DNA from: Burkholderia cepacia
GTDB taxonomy: Bacteria > Pseudomonadota > Gammaproteobacteria > Burkholderiales > Burkholderiaceae
Direction: 5' to 3'
Assembly (NCBI RefSeq): GCF_001039005.1
Contig: NZ_LDWR01000025.1
Location: forward strand, 1 to 64,000
Length of the DNA stretch: 64,000 nucleotides
Shown: in pieces, positions 34,767 through 42,863 of the stretch
How the letters are laid out: the number at the start of each line of letters is the position of its first letter
Numbering within the stretch: the stretch's first letter is position 1
The notes under the pieces: generated by a model
Database searches by the model: none
What the model was told of the DNA's origin: nothing
What the model saw: the letters and a program-made list of their open reading frames with translations, nothing else
Made by a program: the position numbers and the translations under genes

Positions 34767-35051
34767 ATGCCGGAGACCCTGTCCGTCAACACGATCGGCG
34801 CGCTCGCCAACCTCATCCGCGCGGCGCGGCTCCAGCAGGGGTTCACGCGGGACGCACTCGCGAACGCCACGGGGCTCTCGCCGAAGTTCATCAGCCAGGT
34901 GGAAGCCGGGAAGCCGACCGCGCAGATCGGCAAGGTGCTGCTGCTGCTCGGCGAACTGGGCGTGCACCTGCTCGCGCAGTCGTCCATCGAGATTTCGGCG
35001 GAAAACGCGCTCAAGGCCGCTCAACGCCGCAGGAGCCGCCATGGCAACTAG
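34767..35051 (+). CDS. hipB: HipB-like antitoxin, XRE-family repressor
   Basis: A 94-residue Cro/CI-type protein. The helix-turn-helix is at about 9-65: IGALANLIRAARLQQGFTRDALANATGLSPKFISQVEAGKPTAQIGKVLLLLGELGVHL. GGAG lies nine bases before the ATG. It overlaps hipA by 11 bases, the usual antitoxin-first layout. It should bind and inhibit HipA and repress the operon through the four upstream palindromes. Confidence 0.9.
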   Translation: MPETLSVNTIGALANLIRAARLQQGFTRDALANATGLSPKFISQVEAGKPTAQIGKVLLLLGELGVHLLAQSSIEISAENALKAAQRRRSRHGN

Positions 35052-36345
35052 AACGCTGATCGCATCCGCGAACGGGCTGCGTATGGGCACGCTGACCGAC
35101 GACAAAGGCGTCTGGTCGTTCACGTACGACGCGCAGTGGCTGGCCTCGCCGCGCGCGTATCCGCTGTCGCCGGCTTTCGCACTGCGCGCCGGCACCTTCA
35201 CCGACAGCTCGACCGATCGCCCGGTCCAGTGGTTCTTCGACAACCTGCTGCCCGAGGAAGGCATGCGGACGTCGCTCGCGCGCGAGGCGAAGGTCGATGC
35301 CGCCGACGCGTGGGGCCTGCTCGCGTACTTCGGGCGCGAATCGGCCGGCGCGCTCACGCTGCTGGCCGAAGGCGAGCAGGAAGCGGCCGGCAGCATGCAG
35401 CCGCTTGCGCTCGACGAACTCGAACGCCGCATCCAGGCGATGCCCGAGCGCGCGCTGACAGCCACCGCGCCGAAGCGCATGTCGGCAGCCGGCGCGCAGC
35501 AGAAACTGCTGCTGATCCTGCGCGGCGACGCGCCGGACTACGCGCTGTTCGAACCGGTCGGCAGCGAGCCGTCGATGCATCTGCTGAAGCCGGACATGCG
35601 CGCCGCCGGTTACCCGCATTCGGCGATCAACGAGTTCTTCTGCATGAAGCTCGCGAAGCGGATGGGCCTCGACGTGCCGGACGTGCATTTTCTGCGCGCG
35701 CCGTCCGCGTGCTACGTGATCGACCGTTTCGACCGCGATACCGCGGCGGAGCCGGCCGGACGCCTGCACACGATCGATGCGATGCAGCTGCTCAACTACG
35801 ATCGCGGCTTCAAGTACCAGCGCGCGAACGCGGCGGAACTCGGCCGCGCGATCGGGCAGACCAGCACGCGCGCGCTGGCGCGCCTGTCGGTGTTCCGCTG
35901 GACGATTTTCAACGTGGTGGTGGGCAATGCCGACGCGCACCTGAAAAACCTGTCGTTCTTCGTCGATGCGCGCGGCTACCGCCTTGCGCCGTTCTACGAC
36001 ATCGTCAGCACGGTCGTCTATCACACGCCCACGCATCGGCCCGACCATCGCGGCGATCATTGGCCGCACTGCGAACTGACGATGCCGCTCGGCGCGGCGA
36101 CGCGCTTCTCCGACATCGACACGGGTGCGCTGATCGCATTCGGCAACGCGCTCGGGCTCAAGGAGAAGGCGGCCGAAAACGAGCTTCAGCGCTTTCTCGA
36201 ACCGCTCGATCGCAGCGTCGCGCAGACGCTCGATGAAGTCCGGGAAATCGCGCGCCCCGACGCCGGGGAAATCCGCCTGCTGAACTCGATTGCCGCGATG
36301 CCGATCGCGGAAATGAGCCGCGCGCTTCGCCGGACGCAGGGATAG
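35041..36345 (+). CDS. hipA: HipA-family serine/threonine kinase toxin
   Basis: A 434-residue HipA kinase. The N-terminal subdomain FDNLLPEEGMRTSLAREAKVD is at about 66-86. MSAAGAQQKLLLIL (147-160) corresponds to the nucleotide-site loop, and the Lys in MHLLKPDM is K183. The catalytic loop is N296-A-D298-A-H-L-K-N303, with the metal-binding Asp at 320 in FYDIVS. All kinase residues appear present. HipA toxins phosphorylate aminoacyl-tRNA synthetases and promote persistence; the target here is not predictable. Confidence 0.92.
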   Translation: MATRTLIASANGLRMGTLTDDKGVWSFTYDAQWLASPRAYPLSPAFALRAGTFTDSSTDRPVQWFFDNLLPEEGMRTSLAREAKVDAADAWGLLAYFGRESAGALTLLAEGEQEAAGSMQPLALDELERRIQAMPERALTATAPKRMSAAGAQQKLLLILRGDAPDYALFEPVGSEPSMHLLKPDMRAAGYPHSAINEFFCMKLAKRMGLDVPDVHFLRAPSACYVIDRFDRDTAAEPAGRLHTIDAMQLLNYDRGFKYQRANAAELGRAIGQTSTRALARLSVFRWTIFNVVVGNADAHLKNLSFFVDARGYRLAPFYDIVSTVVYHTPTHRPDHRGDHWPHCELTMPLGAATRFSDIDTGALIAFGNALGLKEKAAENELQRFLEPLDRSVAQTLDEVREIARPDAGEIRLLNSIAAMPIAEMSRALRRTQG

Positions 36346-36357
36346 GCGGCTACGGTT

Positions 36358-36381
36358 CCTTGCTGACTCGTGTCAGCAAGG
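36358..36381. terminator. Hairpin between convergent hipA and bla genes
   Basis: CCTTGCTGAC-TCGT-GTCAGCAAGG, a perfect 10-bp stem with a tetraloop. It fills the 37-base gap between the hipA stop and the beta-lactamase stop. It lacks a clear T run on either strand but may serve as a bidirectional terminator or transcript 3' end. Confidence 0.55.
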
Positions 36382-36382
36382 C

Positions 36383-37174
36383 TCAGCCTGGTAATGCGTC
36401 AAGGGACCGTAATACCTGGCGGACGATTTTCTCGCGCTTTGGCAAGTCTTCCATCCGGTTCGGTGTATCGATGTTGAGCGCGAAAAATACCGGGCCGCTA
36501 GGCCATTCAACCCACCCCACCCACCAGCCGATTTTCCCGGTCCACCCGGATTTTGCGCGAAGAATCCAGTCTCGACCCGCCTCATTGATCAGGACATCCT
36601 TGACGATCAACTGGTGTTCGACGCGGAACGGCAATGTGTTGTTGTAGAGACGGCGCAGGAAAGCGACCTGTTCCTGAGCCGAAATGGCAAGATCCCCGTC
36701 GACCCAGAACGGTTCCGCGCCACTTGAAAGCGCATTCCCGTAGGGAATCTTTCGCATATATGCGGCTTCTTTTTCTCGACCGATTTCCTTTGCAAAGCGC
36801 TCGAAAACCCACACAGCCGAGTTGCGTACGGCAGAACGCAAGTCCTGGTCGCGATTCCACGCTTCGATAGGACGCTTTACACCATCCCACGGAATAATCT
36901 GAAACTCGTCGCGCAACACACCGGCGTCGAGTGCAATCAGGCTGTGGGGAATCTTGAAGGTTGACGCGGGCGACAGGCGTTGCGCAGCGCGCTCCCTGTC
37001 GTGCACGAAGACAACTTCTTTGCCGCCTCTCAGGTCGGCTACGACAAGCGTGCCTTGTGCGTTGGCTTCGGTAAAGTATTTGCCCCAGGTTTCGCCGTCA
37101 GGTGCGGCAGCAAACGCGCCACTTGAAACCGCGGCCGTGGCGAAAGAGGCAAGTAAAAAGCGACGTCGATTCAA
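36383..37174 (-). CDS. Class D (OXA-type) beta-lactamase
   Basis: A 263-residue serine beta-lactamase. Signal MNRRRFLLASFATAAVSSGAFA with a double-arginine start. The class D motifs are complete: S71-T-F-K74 (nucleophile and carboxylatable Lys), S119-A-V121, Y145-G-N147 and K208-S-G210, with the Trp-rich GWWVGWVEW after it. It should hydrolyse penicillins and perhaps other beta-lactams in the periplasm. Base composition is somewhat less GC-rich than neighbours. A class-D subgroup cannot be fixed from sequence alone. Confidence 0.92.
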   Translation of the reverse strand: MNRRRFLLASFATAAVSSGAFAAAPDGETWGKYFTEANAQGTLVVADLRGGKEVVFVHDRERAAQRLSPASTFKIPHSLIALDAGVLRDEFQIIPWDGVKRPIEAWNRDQDLRSAVRNSAVWVFERFAKEIGREKEAAYMRKIPYGNALSSGAEPFWVDGDLAISAQEQVAFLRRLYNNTLPFRVEHQLIVKDVLINEAGRDWILRAKSGWTGKIGWWVGWVEWPSGPVFFALNIDTPNRMEDLPKREKIVRQVLRSLDALPG

Positions 37175-37653
37175 TCTTATGTAGTCCTCTTCAAAACTCT
37201 ATCATGGCCAGACCGAGTTCGGCCAGGCAATCGGGGAGCGGACAATGATAGCATTTCACTCCGCGCTTATTTCGCTCGTCGCAATCACCTGTGCTCGGTT
37301 TGTCGACGATTTGTGTTCGTGGTTCTTAATGCCAACCGAACAGTTTTCGATCGCCCGACGCGATTCTCGCCGGCCGCCGACCTGAACGGGAGATCCATGT
37401 CACGGCAACTCACGGACACGGTGCGAACGCGCCGACATCCCGGGCTGCATCACCCTCTCCGAGCGAAGATGACGCTTGCCGCGCACTGTTCATCGCGAGT
37501 CCCAAAGGGTGACAATCGTTCAATTTTCGCTGCGCGGGGCCAAGTAGCATGGATTCCCAGTCGCGCGGGTCAGGCAGGCGCCAGACTTCGGCGTGATGCC
37601 TGCCGCGACGAAATCGTCACGACCAACAACTGCTACATCATTGGAGAAGCGCG
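37175..37653. other. Non-coding region upstream of the beta-lactamase
   Basis: About 480 bases without a recognisable gene. Near the bla start is TGGCC-N11-GGCCA (37205-37225), an inverted repeat with LysR-type spacing that could regulate bla. Nothing else is evident. Confidence 0.5.
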
Positions 37654-37797
37654 ATGAAAAGAGCGAAAGCACTGCTGCTCGTCGGTCTGGTTACGGCTGC
37701 CGCCTTTGCGGCACTGGCGCCCGAGGCGGCGCAGGCGAGCCCCCACAAGGTCTGCCACTCGCATCATCTGCATCGCACCTGCCACTGGGTCCGCTGA
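37654..37797 (+). CDS. Small secreted His/Cys-rich peptide
   Basis: A 47-residue protein with GGAG eight bases before its ATG. The signal peptide covers most of it (MKRAKALLLVGLVTAAAFAALAPEAAQA). The mature part is only SPHKVCHSHHLHRTCHWVR, with five His and two Cys in 19 residues. The composition suggests metal binding or a structural envelope role; similar short His-rich peptides occur in Burkholderia. An intrinsic terminator follows at 37854-37879. Confidence 0.75.
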   Translation: MKRAKALLLVGLVTAAAFAALAPEAAQASPHKVCHSHHLHRTCHWVR

Positions 37798-37853
37798 TCC
37801 ACCCAACGCTCGGTAGCAACACGTACCGGCAGCCCGGGAAAGCAGACACCGCA

Positions 37854-37879
37854 AGCCGATCTCACAGGATCGGCTTTTT
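37854..37879 (+). terminator. Rho-independent terminator
   Basis: AGCCGATC-tcacag-GATCGGCT followed by TTTT. Eight-bp stem, six-base loop and T tract, 57 bases after the small His-rich gene, which it should terminate. Confidence 0.88.
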
Positions 37880-38077
37880 CGTTTCAGGTGGGAGAACGAC
37901 GGCTCAAATCGTCACCGGTTCTGCAACAGGCATTCACTGTTCAGGGCGTCCGTGGCCGCGCCGGGGTGCGTGGATATGTTTACCGGATCGACCGCCCGTC
38001 AAGAAAATCAATCCATCAGGATAAGTTTTCTTATCACAACATCACGATTACAGATTCAAACTTCCATTTTCGAGAAC

Positions 38078-38096
38078 GCCCCGCACGCAGCGGGGC
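38078..38096 (-). terminator. GC-rich hairpin after the twin-transmembrane gene
   Basis: GCCCCGC-acgca-GCGGGGC just downstream of the gene ending at 38106. The T run on the minus strand is weak (GTTCTCG), so it is a possible rather than certain terminator. The 37880-38077 stretch holds no recognisable gene. Confidence 0.5.
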
Positions 38097-38105
38097 GCAC
38101 CCCGC

Positions 38106-38318
38106 TCAACGCCCGATCGGCAACCCGGTCGGTTCGATCCAGCCGAGCTTGTACGCGATCAGCAGCGACAGAAACAGCGTGACCGACAGCCCGACACGTG
38201 CCGCAAGCGACCACGCCATCCGCTTGGACTTCCCGCGATCGTGATTCATGAAGTACAGCGCGAAGATCAGGCTCGCGATGATCAGCGCGAATGCCACGGA
38301 AACCAGCAGAGTTTTCAT
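38106..38318 (-). CDS. Twin-transmembrane protein, DUF2909-like
   Basis: A 70-residue membrane protein with two hydrophobic segments: LLVSVAFALIIASLIFALYFM and VGLSVTLFLSLLIAYKLGW. A positively charged loop HDRGKSKRMAW joins them. It resembles DUF2909 proteins, usually near cytochrome oxidase genes; here that context is absent. Its ATGA overlaps the stop of the upstream gene. Confidence 0.82.
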   Translation of the reverse strand: MKTLLVSVAFALIIASLIFALYFMNHDRGKSKRMAWSLAARVGLSVTLFLSLLIAYKLGWIEPTGLPIGR

Positions 38319-38686
38319 TGGTGTTGCCCTTGAAGATCGGAATCGGCCTGAATCAGTTCGGCCAGTTTTTGCCGTTCGTCGGCGAGGTCGCCGACGCCCG
38401 ACGCCGGCCAGTCCAGCGCGACGCCGTTGCCCAGCGAATCGCGCACGAGCGTCTGGTAGCGCCGATCGTTGATCCGGCCATGGTCAATCGCTTCCGAGAT
38501 CTCGCGCCGGAACGGCAGCGGAAAACTCGCGTACGCACGCGACAGCGCCGCATATTGTCTCGCATCGATCTCTTTCGACGATGGTATGGCAGTCCAGATC
38601 ACCACGGCCACGATGGCCGTGAACGGGATCGCCGTGTAGCGAAGAATGAACTTGGTCGGGGTCATGAAACGGTGGGTCGAAGTCAT
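38315..38686 (-). CDS. Small membrane-anchored protein of unknown function
   Basis: About 123 residues. One N-terminal membrane segment (FILRYTAIPFTAIVAVVIWTAIP) is followed by a hydrophilic helical tail (EIDARQYAALSRAYASFPLPFRREISEAIDHGRIN). The start could be the ATG at 38686 or the one at 38665; neither has a clear ribosome-binding site. It is coupled to the DUF2909-like gene by a 4-base overlap. No family recognised. Confidence 0.65.
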   Translation of the reverse strand: MTSTHRFMTPTKFILRYTAIPFTAIVAVVIWTAIPSSKEIDARQYAALSRAYASFPLPFRREISEAIDHGRINDRRYQTLVRDSLGNGVALDWPASGVGDLADERQKLAELIQADSDLQGQHQ

Positions 38687-38771
38687 CGCGAAGGCGGGCC
38701 GTGCGGCTGCGAAGCCGCGGGCAGGCCGCGCCGCACACATTGTACTGAAAGCCCCATCAGGCCAACAGAGT

Positions 38772-38790
38772 ATGATAATGACATTATCAT
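38772..38790. promoter_or_regulatory. Perfect 19-bp palindrome between divergent genes
   Basis: ATGATAATG-A-CATTATCAT, nine-base arms about one centre base, in the gap between the gene starting at 38686 (minus) and the one at 38907 (plus). It resembles ferric-uptake-type boxes built from GATAAT units, though the spacing (TGATAAT-N3-ATTATCA) is not the standard 7-1-7. A candidate shared operator. Confidence 0.6.
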
Positions 38791-38906
38791 GTTCATCACA
38801 TGATTCGAGAGACCCGGCGCCGTGTGCGAGCGGCCTGCCCGCACGGCCGTCCGGCGCCGGTCTTCCCGTCCGTGCCCGCGATCCGCGGCGATTGAGCGAA
38901 GCCCCT

Positions 38907-39665
38907 ATGCCAGCGCAGTACTTTCGAAACCTGACGGGAAAACACCGCAGCGCGACCGCAAACCGCCAGCTCGGGTTTTCGCTGGCGTTCGTCGCCGGCG
39001 CCGCCAATGCCGGCGGCTTCCTCGCGGTCAGGCAATACACGTCGCACATGAGCGGCATCGTGTCGGCGATCGCCGACCAGACGGCGCTCGGGGACGTGCG
39101 GCTCGCACTGGCCGGCATCAGCTCGCTGGGGTCGTTCCTGATCGGCGCCAGCTGCTCGGCGATCCTCGTCAACTGGGGGCGCCGCCGCGGCCTGCAGAGC
39201 CAGTTCATGCTGCCGCTACTGGTCGAAGCCGCGCTGCTGCTCCTGTTCGGGCTGCTCGGCAGCCATCTCGCGCTGTGGGAGACGTTCTTCGTGCCGGTGA
39301 CCGTCACGCTGCTGTGCTTCATCATGGGGCTGCAGAACGCGACGATCACCAAGCTGTCGGGCGCGGAGATCCGCACGACGCACATGACGGGCATCGTGAC
39401 CGACCTCGGCATCGAACTCGGGAAACTGTTCTACTGGAACCGGTCGGCCGTCGACGTCGACGCGCACGCGGTCATCGCCAACCGCTCGAAACTGAGGATT
39501 CACGGCGCGATGCTCGCGTCGTTCTTCGTCGGCGGCCTGGCCGGCGCGATCGGCTTCAAGCATGTCGGCTACGTGTCGACCGTGCCGCTCGCCGCCCTGC
39601 TCGTCACGCTCGCGATCGTGCCCGTGATCGACGACCTGCTCGCGCTGCGCCGCGGCAGACGCTGA
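38907..39665 (+). CDS. YoaK-like membrane protein (DUF1275)
   Basis: A 252-residue inner-membrane protein with about six to seven hydrophobic segments. SLAFVAGAANAGGFLAVRQYTSHMSGIVSAIAD, FIMGLQNATITKLSGAEIRTTHMTGIVTDLGIELGK and the C-terminal LAALLVTLAIVPV are hallmarks of the DUF1275/YoaK family, of unknown function. It faces the upstream small membrane genes across the palindrome at 38772-38790. Confidence 0.88.
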   Translation: MPAQYFRNLTGKHRSATANRQLGFSLAFVAGAANAGGFLAVRQYTSHMSGIVSAIADQTALGDVRLALAGISSLGSFLIGASCSAILVNWGRRRGLQSQFMLPLLVEAALLLLFGLLGSHLALWETFFVPVTVTLLCFIMGLQNATITKLSGAEIRTTHMTGIVTDLGIELGKLFYWNRSAVDVDAHAVIANRSKLRIHGAMLASFFVGGLAGAIGFKHVGYVSTVPLAALLVTLAIVPVIDDLLALRRGRR

Positions 39666-39752
39666 TCGCGCGCCGGGGCGGCGCTTTCCGCGGTAGCCCG
39701 CCAGGCGGATCGATTATAATTTGATTAACATACCGACCACCCGCGCCCTGCA

Positions 39753-39938
39753 ATGGAAACGAAAACCGCCCGCCTGACCGTCCTGATCGACCCTGCGAAG
39801 AAAGAAGCCTTCGAGATGCTCTGCGCGGAGCAGGATCTCACGCCGTCGCAAGTCGTGCGGCAGTTGATCCGCGAGTATCTCGACCGGCACGGCGTGACGT
39901 ACAAGACCAAAAGCGCGCTCGGCAAGCGCGTGAAGTAA
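39753..39938 (+). CDS. Ribbon-helix-helix (CopG-like) small DNA-binding protein
   Basis: A 61-residue protein, METKTARLTVLIDPAKKEAFEMLCAEQDLTPSQVVRQLIREYLDRHG. A beta strand (ARLTVLID) precedes two helices with the DLTPSQVVRQLIREYL pattern of RHH regulators. No toxin gene lies beside it, so it is not an obvious antitoxin. An AT-rich promoter-like stretch (GATTATAATTTGATTAAC) precedes it. Confidence 0.8.
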   Translation: METKTARLTVLIDPAKKEAFEMLCAEQDLTPSQVVRQLIREYLDRHGVTYKTKSALGKRVK

Positions 39939-39971
39939 CTGCGGCCGCACGGGCCACACCAGCGGCGCCGC

Positions 39972-40808
39972 TTACGCGCCGATTTCCCATCGCCCGTGCG
40001 ACTGCGCACGCCACACCAGCCGCCGCGGATCGACACCTTCCCCGTCCTTCATGCGTCTCGCGGTGGCCGCCAGCTTGAGCTCGCCGGCCCGCGCACACGC
40101 GAGCGCACGCTCGAGCAGGATGCGCAGCGACGGCAGCCGTCGGTCGCCCCTCCACGCAAACGCGATGAAGTTGTTGTCGTCGCCGCACGGCACCAGCGCA
40201 TACGACGAACCGAACACCGATCGCAACTGCTCGAGATGCCGCGGCAGCGCCGGATCGTCGTCCATCAGGTTGATCGCCAGCACGCCGGCTTCGCTCAGGC
40301 GCTCGCGGCACGCGTCGAGAAACGCCGCGCCGGTACACCGGCCCGGCGTGCCGTCGGCGACAAACGCGTCGTGCAGAATCACGTCCGTCCGGATGTCCGC
40401 GCGGTTCACATGATCCGCGCCGTCGGCACACACCACGGCGAATCGCGCATCATCAGCAGGAATCCTGAACACGTCGCGCAGCGCGATCACGTCCGGGTTG
40501 ATCTCGACCGCGTCGATCGCCGCGCCGGGCAGGTGCCGGTAGCAGTACTTCGCCAGCGACCCGCCGCCGAGCCCGAGCATGCAGATATGCGCGGGCGCGG
40601 GCTGCAGCAGCAGGAAGCCCATCATCACGCGCGTATAACCGAGTTCGAGCCGGATCGGATCCCTGAGCGACATGAAGCTCTGCGTGCCGAAATGATCGAA
40701 GTGCAGCGACAGCGCGTGCCGCGTCTCCAGCACGAAAGGCCGGCCGTCGTTCAGTGGCGTCGACAGAAATTCGACAAACGCGTCGTAGGAAGTGCGATCC
40801 TCTGCCAT
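39972..40808 (-). CDS. Spermidine-synthase-like methyltransferase-fold protein
   Basis: A 278-residue protein of the polyamine aminopropyltransferase superfamily. The glycine-rich decarboxyAdoMet/AdoMet loop ICMLGLGGGSLAKYCYRHLPGAAIDAVEINPDVIALRD is at about 75-112, and CADGADHVNRADIRTDVILHDAFVADGTPGRC provides the active-site Asp region. It is shorter at the N-terminus than SpeE, so a true spermidine synthase role is uncertain. Confidence 0.78.
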   Translation of the reverse strand: MAEDRTSYDAFVEFLSTPLNDGRPFVLETRHALSLHFDHFGTQSFMSLRDPIRLELGYTRVMMGFLLLQPAPAHICMLGLGGGSLAKYCYRHLPGAAIDAVEINPDVIALRDVFRIPADDARFAVVCADGADHVNRADIRTDVILHDAFVADGTPGRCTGAAFLDACRERLSEAGVLAINLMDDDPALPRHLEQLRSVFGSSYALVPCGDDNNFIAFAWRGDRRLPSLRILLERALACARAGELKLAATARRMKDGEGVDPRRLVWRAQSHGRWEIGA

Positions 40809-40851
40809 GCCCGGGTAGCCAGATGCAAACGATTGAGCGAAGCGTGCGCGC

Positions 40852-41193
40852 TCAGACCTTCTTCAGGTAGCAGGCCTTCAGCATGAAACCGCCCATGTCG
40901 GTCTTGCAGTCGACTTCGTGATCGCCGCCGACGAGCCGGATGCTCTTGACCTTGGTGCCCATCTTCAGCGTGATCGACGAACCCTTCACGCGCAAGTCCT
41001 TGATCAGCACGACCGAATCGCCGTCCGACAGCACGTTGCCGTTCGCGTCCTTGACGACGTCGCCCGCCGGTTCGTCGCCCGCTTCGGCACCGGCGCCGGC
41101 CGACCATTCATGGCCGCAGTCGGCGCACACGGTCAGCGTGCCGTCCGGGTAAGTGTTTTCCATCGCGCATTGCGGGCAGGCGGGGGCGTTCAT
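40852..41193 (-). CDS. yjdM: YjdM/PhnA-type zinc-ribbon protein
   Basis: A 113-residue protein close in length to E. coli YjdM. An N-terminal zinc ribbon (CPQCAMENTYPDGTLTVCADCGHEW) precedes the KDANGNVLSDGDSVVLIKDLRVKGSSITLKMGTKVKSIRLV domain. The ATG at 41193 is chosen because GGAAG lies five bases upstream; an ATG four codons earlier lacks a site. Despite the historical PhnA name it is not a phosphonoacetate hydrolase. Function unknown. Confidence 0.92.
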   Translation of the reverse strand: MNAPACPQCAMENTYPDGTLTVCADCGHEWSAGAGAEAGDEPAGDVVKDANGNVLSDGDSVVLIKDLRVKGSSITLKMGTKVKSIRLVGGDHEVDCKTDMGGFMLKACYLKKV

Positions 41194-41495
41194 TGCGGCT
41201 TCCATTCGGGGGAGTTGAGTCGATCGAAAAAAATGCCGGGCGAGCAGGCACGTCACCCTGGCGGCATCGACGCGCGTGCCGACGGGTCGGCAGGCCGGCA
41301 TCGGCGCACACGACATTATAATGCAATACACATATATTGCCCGCTGTATTATAATCCCCCACTTCCTGCCATTCATCGGACTTGCCGGCTATTTCACCGA
41401 GATTGCCAGCAAGTTCAAGCAAGATGGCACGCCCCGGTTACCCGATCGGCGCCGCGCACTGATCCCGACGACCCGTCCAGAGGCTATCCGACATC
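41194..41495. promoter_or_regulatory. Divergent promoter region with paired ATTATAAT boxes
   Basis: The 302-base gap between yjdM (minus) and the HPr-like gene (plus). Two identical ATTATAAT palindromes lie at 41315-41322 and 41348-41355, start points 33 bases apart (about three helical turns), in an AT-rich patch. Each contains a perfect -10 hexamer on both strands, so they may be promoters or a repressor pair. Confidence 0.5.
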
Positions 41496-41759
41496 GTGGC
41501 AACCGTTGTGTACGTTGAAATCGGCCCCGCATGGAACCGCAACCGCGGCGGCACCGCACGAAACGCAACCGTCGAAGCGGCACGCGGCTTCGAAAGCGAC
41601 ATCCTGATGATCGCGAACGGGCAAAGCGGCAACGCGAAGGACGGCACGGCAATCGCGTCGCTGCAGGTGCACGGCGGCGCATCCGCGCAGGTGCTGGCCA
41701 CCGGCCCCGACGAGGAAGCGGCGCTTCAGGCGCTGCTGCCCCTGCTGCAAGCGCGCTGA
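41496..41759 (+). CDS. HPr-like protein lacking both phosphorylation sites
   Basis: An 87-residue protein with a GTG start. The pattern ARGFESDILMIANGQSGNAKDGTAIASLQVHGGASAQVLATGPDEEAALQALLPLL matches the HPr phosphocarrier fold. The active-site block GLHARPA is replaced by G18-G-T20-A-R-N23-A, with Thr for the phosphorylated His, and the Ser46 position is Asp (NAKDG). It therefore cannot act as an ordinary PTS phosphocarrier, nor be a Crh-type Ser-phosphorylated regulator. The spacing of the ribosome-binding site (CAGAGG) is long, so the start is moderately certain. Confidence 0.7.
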   Translation: MATVVYVEIGPAWNRNRGGTARNATVEAARGFESDILMIANGQSGNAKDGTAIASLQVHGGASAQVLATGPDEEAALQALLPLLQAR

Positions 41760-41823
41760 CCCGCGCGACGCGATGGCACGGCATGGCCCGTCCATCCCCG
41801 AATCTCCATTCCATGAGGAAGCG

Positions 41824-42045
41824 ATGAGCGACACCTTCACGTCAAACGCCCCGAACCTGTCAGCCTCCGCCATCTGGGCGCTCGAACGCCTCGCCGATGT
41901 TCGCTACGGACGCGATGCGCCGGCGCTCGGCTGGTCGATCGCGCGGGAGCTCGTCAACGCGGGCTTCGTCAGCCATTCCGCACACGGCCGCTCCGGCGCG
42001 TCGATCACGCCCGAAGGTCGGACCTTCCTGAAAAGCCGGAAGTAG
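41824..42045 (+). CDS. Small protein of unknown function
   Basis: A 73-residue protein with GAGGAA six bases before the ATG. It contains SASAIWALERLADVRYGRDAPALGWSIARELVNAGFV and ends in a short winged-helix-like hairpin ITPEGRTFLKSRK, reminiscent of small winged-helix DNA-binding modules. No family recognised. It follows the HPr-like gene by 64 bases. Confidence 0.7.
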   Translation: MSDTFTSNAPNLSASAIWALERLADVRYGRDAPALGWSIARELVNAGFVSHSAHGRSGASITPEGRTFLKSRK

Positions 42046-42184
42046 GTCGCGCGCCGCGGCCAATCAGCTTGATACTTTCGAGCATCGTTTTGGCGATTTT
42101 GCGTCTTACGAGGATCAGCATGCGCTTCTAAAGTGGAGTCACCCCGAACGAACGGGCCTCAACTTTCCAGTCAAGGAGCCAGTC

Positions 42185-42727
42185 ATGAGCCGCATCGCCA
42201 TCCCCGCCATCGAATCCGCCACCGGCGCAACCGCCGACGTGTACGCACAAGTCCGCAAGGTCGCCGGCGGCACCGTCCCCAACCTGTTCGCCGCCGTCGG
42301 CCATCTCGCGCCGAACGCGCTCGCAGCCGTGCTCAACGCCGAAGGCGTGCTCGCCGGCGGCACGCTGAGCAAGCAGGATCTCGAAACGATCAAGCTGCTG
42401 GTCAGCGCCGACACTGGGTGTGACTACTGCGTCGCCGCGCACAACCTGCTCGGCAAGATGACCGGCCTGTCGGCCGACGCGCTGCGCGCGATCCGCTCGG
42501 GGCAGCCGGGCACCGGCGACGCAAAGCGCGACGCGCTGATCCGCTTCGTGCTGAACCTGCAACGGACCAGCGGCACGATCACCGACGACGAATTCGCGGC
42601 AATCCGCGAAGCCGGCTACACGGATGCGCAACTCGCGGAAATCTCGCTCGCGATCGCGCTGACGATCTTCACCAACACGTTCAACCGCATCAACGACACG
42701 GTCGTCGATTTCCCGCCCGTGAAGTAA
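42185..42727 (+). CDS. AhpD-like alkylhydroperoxidase (carboxymuconolactone decarboxylase fold)
   Basis: A 180-residue all-helical protein of the CMD/AhpD family. The redox block C79-D-Y-C82-V-A-A-H86 with a preceding Glu is the catalytic site that reduces peroxides through a disulfide relay. TFNRINDTVVDFPPV at the end is typical of the 180-residue subgroup. It starts a plus-strand run with a peroxiredoxin-like gene and an SDR gene. Confidence 0.9.
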   Translation: MSRIAIPAIESATGATADVYAQVRKVAGGTVPNLFAAVGHLAPNALAAVLNAEGVLAGGTLSKQDLETIKLLVSADTGCDYCVAAHNLLGKMTGLSADALRAIRSGQPGTGDAKRDALIRFVLNLQRTSGTITDDEFAAIREAGYTDAQLAEISLAIALTIFTNTFNRINDTVVDFPPVK

Positions 42728-42863
42728 GCGATATCGCCGGCATCGGGACCACATGCGTCCCGATGCCGGCTCCCCCTCCCTGTTTCGACCGCGCCCGTCC
42801 CGGCCCCGTTGCCGCGACGGGCGCACTGCGTCGATCATCGCCGCGACGCAGGATCCGCCGCCG

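Noticed and set aside
40852-41193. Phosphonoacetate hydrolase, suggested by the PhnA name
   Set aside because: The zinc-ribbon YjdM family shares only the gene name; it has no hydrolase motif.
41806-41823. A third CCATTCC-type palindrome before the 73-residue gene
   Set aside because: The right half (GGAAGCG) mismatches and it coincides with the ribosome-binding site, so the resemblance is probably chance.
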